Part shown: piece after piece, positions 57,401 through 64,000 of the stretch
How positions within the stretch are numbered: position 1 is the first letter of the stretch
Layout of the letters: each line of letters begins with the position of its first letter
From: Sorangium aterium
Lineage (GTDB): Bacteria; Myxococcota_A; Polyangia; Polyangiales; Polyangiaceae
Length of the DNA: 64,000 bases
Assembly (NCBI RefSeq): GCF_028368935.1
Contig: NZ_JAQNDK010000006.1
Coordinates: 277,001 to 341,000, forward strand
Direction of reading: 5' to 3'
Translations under genes and position numbers: made by a program
The notes under the pieces: generated by a model
The model's input: only the letters and a program-made list of their open reading frames with translations
What the model was told of the DNA's origin: nothing
Database searches by the model: none

Positions 57401-57635
57401 CTACGTCTACCGCGGGTCAGCGATCCCGTGCCTCCGGGGAAGGTACGTTTACGGCGACTACGGGACGCACCGCTTCTGGACGCTGCGGTGGGACGGCTCG
57501 CGGGTGCGGGATCACGTCGAGATCACGGCGGACCTCGAGTCGCGCCTGCCCGCGGCCTCGTTCGGCGAGGACGCCGCCGGCGAGCTCTATGTCGTCATGC
57601 TGACCGGCGAGGTGTTCCGCGTCGATCCGAGGTGA
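54411..57635 (+). CDS. Secreted DNRLRE / di-heme cytochrome c / PQQ-type sugar dehydrogenase fusion
   Basis: A 1,074-residue exported protein with a lipobox-like AAIGC near residue 51. Residues about 85-275 form a DNRLRE beta-sandwich ([36 protein letters not shown]). A Ser/Ala linker with a 15-bp repeat follows. Residues about 350-640 match SO2930-type di-heme proteins ([40 protein letters not shown]) with heme motifs CWECH (477) and CGNCH (541). A Gly/Ser linker with a 21-bp repeat leads to a soluble glucose/sorbosone dehydrogenase domain (about 700-1074; [64 protein letters not shown]). Electrons from sugar oxidation could pass to the hemes. ATG follows AAGGAGGG. Confidence 0.88.
   Translation: [1074 protein letters not shown]
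55302..55376. repeat. 15-bp tandem repeat (five units) in Ser/Ala linker
   Basis: Unit TCGAGCGCCGCCGTG, five copies with G/T or G/C variation in one position. It encodes [10 protein letters not shown] and links the DNRLRE domain to the cytochrome domain in frame. Confidence 0.85.
56409..56504. repeat. 21-bp tandem repeat (4.6 units) in Gly/Ser linker
   Basis: Four exact 21-bp units (from 56409, 56430, 56451, 56472) plus 12 bases encode GSGASSG repeated. They join the cytochrome and dehydrogenase domains. Confidence 0.88.
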
Positions 57636-57656
57636 AGGCCCCGCGCCCGAGCGGCG

Positions 57657-60600
57657 CTATCCCGCGAGCTGCCCGTCGCCCGCCCGGAGCTTCGCGAAGC
57701 GCGGGCGCCAGGCCCGGCTCTCGGCGAGCAGCGGCGCGGTGCGCGCGAGGAGCAGCGCCAGATCCTCGGGGCGGCCGGCGTCGAGCAGGGCGCGCGCCCG
57801 CCAGTAGAGGAGCTCGACCCGCTGATCGGCGCTGAGGCCGCCGCCCAGCTCGCCGGGCGGCTCCCCCTCCTCGCGCACCGTCGCCCGCGTGCGCGGGCTC
57901 TCCATGCCGGACCTCGGATCCTTCACGGCGAGCTGCATGACGCCGAGGAGGGCCTGGGCGTACGGCGGCAGATCCGCGATCGCCCCCTGCGCCCTCAGCC
58001 ACCGGAGCTGCCGGCTCGCGTCCGCGTGCTCGTCGCGCATCGCATGGATCCGCGCGAGCAGGAGCGCGCTCCTGTAGGCCGGCCTGTCCTTGAGCTGCTC
58101 GTCGAGCGAGCGCGCCTGCCGCACCAGGGGCAGCGCCTCGTCCTCGTGCCCCCAGAGGTAGAGCAGCTCCGCGAGCTTGATCGTCGCGTCGCGCTCCGCC
58201 AGGGTGCTCGCCTCCTCGCGGGCCAGCTGGACCGCGCGCCGGAGGTCCGCCATCGCGCGATCCGGGGCGTCGAGCGCCGGCCAGAGCTCCGCGCGGCGGA
58301 CGAGCGCCGCGCAGAGGTGGCCCCGGTCGCCGCGCTCCTCACAGCTGCGCACGGCGTCGTCGAAGCGCCGCTCCGCCTCCTCGAGCTGGCCGGACCGTGC
58401 GAGCACGCAGGCCAGCAGCGTGAGCCCCGTCACGTGCGTGTCGTGATCGGCCTCGCGGACGCGCTCCACGCCCTGCGTGAGCCGCTCGAGCGCGTCGTCC
58501 AGGTTGCCCTTGCGGAACGCCGAGCGGCCTGCCGCGACCTCGAAGCGCGCGGCGAGCGCGGCGTCGGCGCGGCCCTCGCGGACGTCGAGCAGCGGGATCA
58601 CCTCCTCGACGCGCGCCGCCGACTCTTCCCAGGAGCCGGCCCAGTCGAGCGCGGTCGCCTCCTCGAGCAGCGCCTCCGCGATCATCCGCGGGTCCTTCAT
58701 CGTCCGGGCGAGCGCCCCCGCGGAGCGGAGATCGTCGAGCGCCTCGCCGGTGCGCAGGACGCGGTAGCGCACGCGCGCGCGGCCGAGGAGCGCGAGGTAC
58801 CGCTGGCGCTGATCGTCGCCGTCGGCCCAGAGGAGCGCGGACGCGTAATGGCTCTCTGCCACCGCGTTGTTGTGCCGGTCGCGCTGGAGATCGCCGAGGA
58901 GCAGGTACGCGTGCGCCGCGCGCGCGCGCGCCCCGGCGGCCGCGGCGTGGCGCGCGATCGGCTCGAGCAGCTCCGGCGCCCTCGGCCGGGCCTCGGCCCT
59001 GAGCTCCCAGACGGCGAGCGCGTGCCGGTGCATCGCCGCGCGCTCCTCCTCCGGGAGCAGCGCGTAGATGGCCTCCTGCAAGAGCGCGCTCCGGAAGGCG
59101 TAGCTGGCGCCGCCGCAGAGGGCGCCCTCGCGCGGCGCGGCGTCGTGCGCGCCGCGGGGCACGAGGAGCCCTCGCGCCACCAGCGCGCGCAGGGCGCTCG
59201 AGACGTCGACGTGGTCGACGTACGCCGGCGCGCCCTCGCGTTCGAACGCGCGTTGCACGCTCGCCGCCACGTCCTCCGAGACCTCGAAGCCGAGCACCGC
59301 GCAGAGCCTCGCGCAGGCGGCGAGCTCCGGCGGGAGCGCCTCGAGCTGCCGCGCGGCGAACCACTGCCACGCGGGCGACGGCGGGAGCCTCTCCAGCTCG
59401 GCGGTCGCGAGCTGGTGGCCGCTCGATCTCGCCCGCAGCCGCACGAGGCCCGCCCGCTTGATCGCCCGGGTGAGCTCCACGAGGCCGCGCGGGTTGTAGC
59501 CGGCCCACGCGCAGATGCGCCGGAGCGTCGCGCTCGGCGGAGGCTCCGCGGGCCGGAGGAGCTCCGCGCAGAGCAGGAGCCCGGCGGCGTCGTCGAGCGG
59601 CGGGAGCGCGACGTGATCGCGCGCGTGGCCGCGGGCGCTCAGCGCGTGGCGCCGCGGCGTCGGCGAGCAGCGCGCCGGCGCGCCGGCGAGCAGCACCCAG
59701 AGCGCGACCGACGCCTCGCGCCGCGTCGCGAGGTCGAGCGCGTCGAGCGTGGCGCCGTCGGCGAGGTGCGCGTCGTCGACGATCACGACGACGGGCCGCT
59801 CCATCCCCCGGCGGCGGAGCGCCTCTGCGAGCGCCCGGATCACGCTCCCGCGGCGCGGCGGCGGCTGGCCTGCGGAGCCGCCCGTCCAGCCGAGGATCGC
59901 GGCCACGGCCGGCCACACCTCGCCGCCGAGCGGCTCTCCGAGCCGCTCGACGCAGAACGCGCGCGGGTCGTCGGGCGCCGCGGGGGCGCCGTCCCTCGCG
60001 CCGAGCACCTCGGCGAGCAAGGCGGCCGCGGTCTGGCCGAAGCCGCCCCCGGGCCGCGCGCCGAGCTCCGGCTCGGCGCGCAGCGAGATCACGAGCGCGC
60101 CCGGGTGGGCGCGGCGGCTGCTCTCGGCGATCTCCTCGGCGAGCCGCGACTTGCCGACGCCGCGCTCGCCGATCAGCGCGCACAGGCCGGGCCCGAGGCC
60201 CGCGAGCGCGCGCTCGCGGCTCTCCTCGACGGCGCCCTGAACGTCGCCGCGCCCGACGAGCGGCGGCGCGGCGCGCGCGGCGCCGCGATGGCCCGAGGGC
60301 GGGGGCGCGTCCGGGGCGAAGAAGTAGCGGCCGTCCTCGCTCGCCGCGACGACATCGAACCCGGGATGCGCGGTGACGAGCTCGGCGCTGAGCGCGATGC
60401 CCCGCCACGAATCCGCGGGGAGCCACGACTCGGGCCGCTCCACGGCGATCCCGGCGGCGTGCACGCTCTCGGCGTCACGGCGGAGCTTCAACGGCGCGAT
60501 GTGGATCGCGAGGGGCGCGCCGACCGAAGCGACGATCTCCCGCCCCGCGAGGAGCGCGCGCTCCGCGGCCGCCTCTTTCGGGCCGGGGAAGATCGCGACG

Positions 60601-61715
60601 AAGCGGTAGCCGCGCTGCCGCGCGAGGTGCCCGTCGTGGCGGGCCACGGCGGCGCGGACCTCGGCCTCGGCGCCGCGGGCCTCCAGGGCGAGCACCACCG
60701 TGTCGTGCCGGTCCGTGGAGCCCGTGGCGACATCGTCTCCCGCGGTCGCCGCGGCGCCGGCGGCGCCGCCGGCCAGGGCGAGCGCCTCGGCGCCCGCCGA
60801 CGCGAGCGCGGCCCGCAGGCCCGCGGCGTCCGCCGGGCGGAGCGCGCGCTCCTTGGCGAGGCAGGCGAGGACGAGGGCCTCGATGGACGGAGGGACCGGG
60901 GCGATCTCGCTCGGCCTCGGGGGGAGCCGGCCGAGGTGCCCCTGCGTGACGTTCGCGCGATCGCCCGCGAACGGAGGGCGCAGCGTGAGCAGCTCGAAGA
61001 GGAGCGCGCCGAAGGCGTAGAGGTCCGCGCGCGCGTCGAGCGGCTCGCCCCGGAGCCGCTCGGGCGCGGCGTACTCGGGCGTCCCGAGCATGGCGCCCAG
61101 CGTGGTGAGCGCGCTGTCCGCCGGGTGGCAGACGACGCCGCGCACGCGCTGCGTGAGGCCGAAGTCGAGGAGCCGCACGCCGCCGTCGGGCTCGAGGAAG
61201 ACGTTCTCGGGCGCGAGATCCAGGTGGACCAGGCCGCGCTCGTGCACCACCTGGAGGCAGCTCAGCACGCCGAGCGCGACGTCGAGGGCGGAGCGCAGGT
61301 CGGGCGCGGCGGGCAGGCCCTCGAGGTGGGCCGCCAGCGTCTCGCCGCGGAGGCGCTCCATCGCGATGTACGCGCGGCCGTCCTCGAGCACGCCGTTCTG
61401 GAGCAGGCGAGGCGAGGCCGGGGGGCCGAGCTGCTCGAGCGCCCACGCCTCGCTGCGGAACCGCTCGCGCGCGAGCAGCGAGTGGGCCGTGCTGACCTTG
61501 AGCACGGCGGGGGCGCCGTCCTCCGCGCGCGTCGCGGCCCAGATGACCGAGAAGGCGCCTGCCGCGAGCGGCGGGCCGACGAGGAAGCCCGCGACGGACG
61601 GCGGCGTCTCGGCGCCGAGATCGACCGGCGCTGGGCGGGACGGCGCCGTGGCTCCGTCCGTCGGGCAGGAGGTGAGCACTGCGAGTCGGCGATGGCAGGA
61701 AGGGCAACGCGGCAA
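57657..61715 (-). CDS. Zn-ribbon / Ser/Thr kinase / cyclase-like / AAA-type ATPase / TPR giant signalling protein (copy B)
   Basis: A 1,352-residue paralogue of the gene at 13097-17095, with the same domains in the same order. It opens with MPRCPSCHRRL...CPTDG (zinc ribbon). The kinase domain has AVLKVSTAHS, a catalytic loop LVHLDLAPENVFL (HLD in place of HRD, catalytic Asp kept), LLDFGLTQ and GTPEYAAPERLRG. A degenerate cyclase-like domain follows (YRFVAIFPGPKEAAAERALL, LAIHIAPLKLRR). The ATPase has Walker A LIGERGVGKSRLA and Walker B VVVIVDDAHLAD. The C-terminal half is TPR-like. It converges with the preceding fusion gene with 21 bases between stops. Confidence 0.9.
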   Translation of the reverse strand: MPRCPSCHRRLAVLTSCPTDGATAPSRPAPVDLGAETPPSVAGFLVGPPLAAGAFSVIWAATRAEDGAPAVLKVSTAHSLLARERFRSEAWALEQLGPPASPRLLQNGVLEDGRAYIAMERLRGETLAAHLEGLPAAPDLRSALDVALGVLSCLQVVHERGLVHLDLAPENVFLEPDGGVRLLDFGLTQRVRGVVCHPADSALTTLGAMLGTPEYAAPERLRGEPLDARADLYAFGALLFELLTLRPPFAGDRANVTQGHLGRLPPRPSEIAPVPPSIEALVLACLAKERALRPADAAGLRAALASAGAEALALAGGAAGAAATAGDDVATGSTDRHDTVVLALEARGAEAEVRAAVARHDGHLARQRGYRFVAIFPGPKEAAAERALLAGREIVASVGAPLAIHIAPLKLRRDAESVHAAGIAVERPESWLPADSWRGIALSAELVTAHPGFDVVAASEDGRYFFAPDAPPPSGHRGAARAAPPLVGRGDVQGAVEESRERALAGLGPGLCALIGERGVGKSRLAEEIAESSRRAHPGALVISLRAEPELGARPGGGFGQTAAALLAEVLGARDGAPAAPDDPRAFCVERLGEPLGGEVWPAVAAILGWTGGSAGQPPPRRGSVIRALAEALRRRGMERPVVVIVDDAHLADGATLDALDLATRREASVALWVLLAGAPARCSPTPRRHALSARGHARDHVALPPLDDAAGLLLCAELLRPAEPPPSATLRRICAWAGYNPRGLVELTRAIKRAGLVRLRARSSGHQLATAELERLPPSPAWQWFAARQLEALPPELAACARLCAVLGFEVSEDVAASVQRAFEREGAPAYVDHVDVSSALRALVARGLLVPRGAHDAAPREGALCGGASYAFRSALLQEAIYALLPEEERAAMHRHALAVWELRAEARPRAPELLEPIARHAAAAGARARAAHAYLLLGDLQRDRHNNAVAESHYASALLWADGDDQRQRYLALLGRARVRYRVLRTGEALDDLRSAGALARTMKDPRMIAEALLEEATALDWAGSWEESAARVEEVIPLLDVREGRADAALAARFEVAAGRSAFRKGNLDDALERLTQGVERVREADHDTHVTGLTLLACVLARSGQLEEAERRFDDAVRSCEERGDRGHLCAALVRRAELWPALDAPDRAMADLRRAVQLAREEASTLAERDATIKLAELLYLWGHEDEALPLVRQARSLDEQLKDRPAYRSALLLARIHAMRDEHADASRQLRWLRAQGAIADLPPYAQALLGVMQLAVKDPRSGMESPRTRATVREEGEPPGELGGGLSADQRVELLYWRARALLDAGRPEDLALLLARTAPLLAESRAWRPRFAKLRAGDGQLAG

Positions 61716-62148
61716 GAAGACCTCGGATGACCTCGGGTGGGGCCCGGCGCGATCCGTGACCGATATTACCGGTTATCGGGGTTGCCACGAGCAGGAAAAC
61801 CGCATTGCGCCACACCGCCTTATGCCCATAGCGAAAGTGCGTGCTCGGTCTGCTCGGTTTGCTCTGTCTTCTCGGTTTGCTCGGTCACCCGCGACATCGT
61901 GGGCGTCGTGTCGACACTGGAGGACAGCGGCGGCCTCCGTCGCGCTCCGTGGGAGGGACCGCGGCTCTTGTCCTCCGAGAAGCCGCGCGCGCGAACGGCA
62001 GGGGGTGAATCTCCGTCGAACACCCACCTTCGGAGACGTGGTATCGGGTCTTCGCGTGACTGTCGCGCGCGGACGTCGGCGGGGCTCGGCTGAGCCGCGC
62101 CGATCCGCGAGCCGTGGTGTATGCTGCTCCGAGCGGTCGGAGGGCTGG
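61716..62148. other. Intergenic region with a 9-bp repeat array
   Basis: About 430 bases between the giant kinase and the small frameshifted gene. It holds the kinase promoter and a five-unit degenerate 9-bp repeat (61852-61896). No coding-like frame is seen. Confidence 0.5.
61852..61896. repeat. Five imperfect 9-bp direct repeats (TGCTCGGTY)
   Basis: Units TGCTCGGTC, TGCTCGGTT, TGCTCTGTC, TTCTCGGTT and TGCTCGGTC follow without spacers, about 140 bases upstream of the giant kinase start. Confidence 0.8.
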
Positions 62149-62567
62149 ATGATCCATCGACAGACGGGCGAGATCGAGCTCACATCCGGGCTTCGCATCG
62201 GACCCTCGTACTCGGAAGCGCAGTTCTTGTCGTCGCCGCTCGCGCGGATGGCCAACGCCCTGAGCGAGACGCAGCCGTGGAGCGGATACCGGACGTCGCG
62301 CCAGCGCATCGGCTTCCGGACCTTCCGCATCACGCTGCACTTCTGCAGCGGCAAGATCGCGTGGGTCGAGCTGTTCGAGGTCGGCGCCGAGTCGAAGGCG
62401 TTCTGGAACGACTGGTCCGAGAAGGAGGAGGCGGAGCGCAAGGCAAGCCACGACGCCTGGCTGGCGTCGATCCCGGCGCGCCGCCGTACGAGTATCCCTG
62501 GGGAAAGATCACCTCCCAGTACGACCCGCGGGGCGGCTACAGCAGCATCGTCGTGCGCTTCGGCTAG
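62149..62567 (+). pseudogene. Small unknown protein gene with an apparent one-base frameshift
   Basis: ATG at 62149 follows CGGAGGG. The first frame gives a normal protein for about 108 codons (MIHRQTGEIELTSGLRIGPS, IGFRTFRITLHFCSGKIAWV, FWNDWSEKEEAERKASHDAW). Near 62474-62476, after ATCCCGG, coding character moves to another frame, which reads GAPPYEYPWGKITSQYDPRG and ends GYSSIVVRFG at 62567. One extra G would restore a single frame of about 140 residues. Either a real frameshift mutation or a sequence error. The product resembles small uncharacterised proteins ending in YDPRGGYSSI-like motifs; function unknown. Confidence 0.6.
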
Positions 62568-62655
62568 CGCCGGCGCGCTGGGGCCCAGGGCGTCGCTGGT
62601 CGCTGGTCCGCGCGCCGGCGCCGCCCTCGGCGTGGCATCCGGCATCCGGGGCGCG

Positions 62656-63189
62656 CTACAGCGCTCGCCGGTAGCGGATCTCCGGGAGGCTGCCGGCGCC
62701 GACCCGCGCCCACCGCCGCGCGCCGTCGCGGGTGAAGCCGGAGAGCTCGTAGAAGTGGCGCGCGCGGGTGTTCCCCTCGAGGACCCAGATCGTCATGGTC
62801 CTGTGGCGGCGCCGGGCCAGGTCGGCCTGCGTCGTGTCGAGCAGCGCGGCGCCGAGCCCGCGCCCCCACGCGGCGGGCAGGAGGTAGATCGTGTAGAGCT
62901 CGCCGACGTCACCTGGGCCGTCGTCGTCGCGCGTCGGCCCGGCGCTCGCGAAGCCGAGCCCGGCGCCCTCGGCGCAGAGCATCCAGGTCCGCGTCCCGGT
63001 CGCGGGGTCGCGGCTGAGGATGCGCTGCCAGCTCGCCTCGCGCGCCGGCACGGAGAGGGCGTTGAGATCGGCCGCCGGGATCAGGCCCAGGTAGGCCGCC
63101 TGCCAGGAGTCGACCTCGATGCGCGCGATGACGGCCGCGTCTGCCGGCTGCGCCCGGCGGATGACCGCCCCTGTGATCCGCTCTGACAT
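62656..63189 (-). CDS. GNAT-family N-acetyltransferase
   Basis: A 177-residue acetyl-CoA-dependent transferase. It starts VIRRAQPADAAVIARIEVDSW. The acetyl-CoA-binding motif A is ELYTIYLLPAAWGRGLGAALLD (Q/RxxGxG/A form RGLGAA), and motif B is TIWVLEGNTRARHFYELSGF with the typical NxxAxxFYxxxGF pattern. Substrate unknown. ATG 63189 was chosen because GAGGTG lies about nine bases upstream; a GTG at 63201 is possible. Confidence 0.92.
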   Translation of the reverse strand: MSERITGAVIRRAQPADAAVIARIEVDSWQAAYLGLIPAADLNALSVPAREASWQRILSRDPATGTRTWMLCAEGAGLGFASAGPTRDDDGPGDVGELYTIYLLPAAWGRGLGAALLDTTQADLARRRHRTMTIWVLEGNTRARHFYELSGFTRDGARRWARVGAGSLPEIRYRRAL

Positions 63190-63393
63190 GGTGTCTCGCA
63201 CCTCAGCTTGGCTGGCGCCGCGGCGCTCCGCCAGGGCGCCGCCCGGCGCGCTCGCCGGCCGGAGGCGCGATCAAGCGGTGCCCGACGCCGCATTCATCAT
63301 GATGCTCCATCCCTCGCCGGCGATGGTCCCCTAAGGTCCTTTTGTGCGCTGTGACGCTACCGGGCGCTGCAAAAGGAACCGAAGGAGGGAACC

Positions 63394-63834
63394 ATGCTGT
63401 GCAAGGAGATCATGAAGCAAGACATCCAGAGCGTCCTGGCCGACGACACCATCCAGACGGCCGCGTGCAAGATGCGCGACGCGAACGTCGGCTTCCTTCC
63501 TGTCTGCGACAGCGCCGGGAGGGTGCTGGGGGCGCTGACGGACCGCGACCTCGCCATCCGGGTGCTGGCCCACAGCAGACCGCTGAGCACGAAGGCGGGC
63601 GACGTCATGACGCGCGGGGTGGTCGCGTGCCGGCCCGACGACGACGTGCAGCGCGCGGAGCAGCTGATGGGGCAGCACCACAAGTCGCGCGTCCTGTGCA
63701 CCGAGGCGGACGGCCGCCTGGTCGGCATCATCAGCCTGTCGGACATCGCGCAGAGCGAGGATGACAGGCACACCGCGCAGACCGTCCGCCGGGTGACCGA
63801 GCGGGAGGCGGTGCAGCACGAGAGCACGCGATAG
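63394..63834 (+). CDS. Two-CBS-domain protein
   Basis: A 146-residue soluble protein made only of a CBS pair. CBS1 (about 8-60): SVLADDTIQTAACKMRDANVGFLPVCDSAGRVLGALTDRDLAIRV. CBS2 (about 72-125): VACRPDDDVQRAEQLMGQHHKSRVLCTEADGRLVGIISLSDIA. Stand-alone CBS pairs bind adenine nucleotides and regulate partners by energy state. The ATG follows a strong GAAGGAGG site. It is transcribed alone, divergent from the acetyltransferase. Confidence 0.93.
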   Translation: MLCKEIMKQDIQSVLADDTIQTAACKMRDANVGFLPVCDSAGRVLGALTDRDLAIRVLAHSRPLSTKAGDVMTRGVVACRPDDDVQRAEQLMGQHHKSRVLCTEADGRLVGIISLSDIAQSEDDRHTAQTVRRVTEREAVQHESTR

Positions 63835-64000
63835 GCTCGCCGGGCGATGGTCCGAGCTTCGCGGCGGCGCGCGGCGCGGGCGACGAACCCGCGACGTTCG
63901 CCCTCGCCCCGCGCATCGCCCGCCGCGGCGGCCGCGCGCGCCGCGGCGACCGAGCGTGTCGCGGCGCCGGCGCGCCTCGCGGCGCCTTCACCCCGGCGCT

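Noticed and set aside
58026-61730. Open frame of over 1,200 codons on the plus strand
   Set aside because: Antisense shadow of the second giant kinase gene; Arg/Glu-rich, no domain.
63835-64000. Possible partial gene at the right edge
   Set aside because: All frames are Arg/Ala-rich and none shows a start, a domain or a consistent coding pattern in the 166 bases available.

Overview
This is a very GC-rich chromosomal window. Its dense set of Hanks-type Ser/Thr kinases, its Gly/Ala/Ser-rich lipoproteins and its long multidomain proteins point to a myxobacterium, most likely the Sorangium/Polyangiaceae group (inference from gene content and composition). No rRNA, tRNA, CRISPR array, intact insertion sequence or prophage is visible. 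Because of the GC bias, very long antisense open frames shadow most real genes; they were left out.

Layout. 1-4.2 kb: a TonB-dependent receptor with N-terminal TPR and PEGA modules, running off the left edge, just downstream of a membrane-anchored Ser/Thr kinase. 4.5-7.5 kb: a two-gene YeeE/YedE (thiosulfate/sulfur transporter-like) pair, an amidohydrolase lipoprotein and a glycine-rich lipoprotein. 7.8-13.1 kb: glycogen debranching enzyme, Cys-rich lipoprotein, group II PLP decarboxylase and smpB. 13.1-18.7 kb: a giant Zn-ribbon/kinase/cyclase-like/ATPase/TPR protein divergent from a second kinase. 18.7-21.7 kb: two lipoproteins sharing an almost identical 815-bp block, a recent segmental duplication. 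22-24.4 kb: an FHA sigma-54 activator, an IS630 transposase relic and a lipoprotein with a complete Kunitz/BPTI domain.

24.6-29.2 kb: a cupredoxin-like lipoprotein, an aldo/keto reductase relic, then a co-directional GST, SigG-like ECF sigma factor, FAD monooxygenase and VOC/PhnB-like protein. 29.2-34.5 kb: a GAF histidine kinase, a gene-poor stretch with small or decayed frames, recQ and a frameshifted remnant. 34.6-43.8 kb: a basic low-complexity protein, a large beta-propeller lipoprotein with a poly-Glu run, a response regulator-histidine kinase hybrid, a kinase-receiver hybrid and a PF10118-type metal-dependent hydrolase. 44-48.3 kb: Nudix hydrolase, an unknown protein, a TrmN6-like methyltransferase, a Cys-containing lipoprotein and a SIMPL-domain lipoprotein.

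48.4-54 kb is the most interesting signalling island. A pseudokinase (HRD changed to HRQ) fused to a propeller-like region converges on a three-gene operon: an RsbW-like ATPase, an STAS-like protein, and a LacI-type sugar-binding domain fused to a SpoIIE phosphatase. It looks like a ligand-gated partner-switching system. 54.4-61.7 kb: a secreted DNRLRE / di-heme cytochrome / sorbosone-glucose dehydrogenase fusion converging on a second copy of the giant kinase-ATPase-TPR architecture. 62-64 kb: a small gene with an apparent one-base frameshift, a GNAT acetyltransferase and a two-CBS protein.
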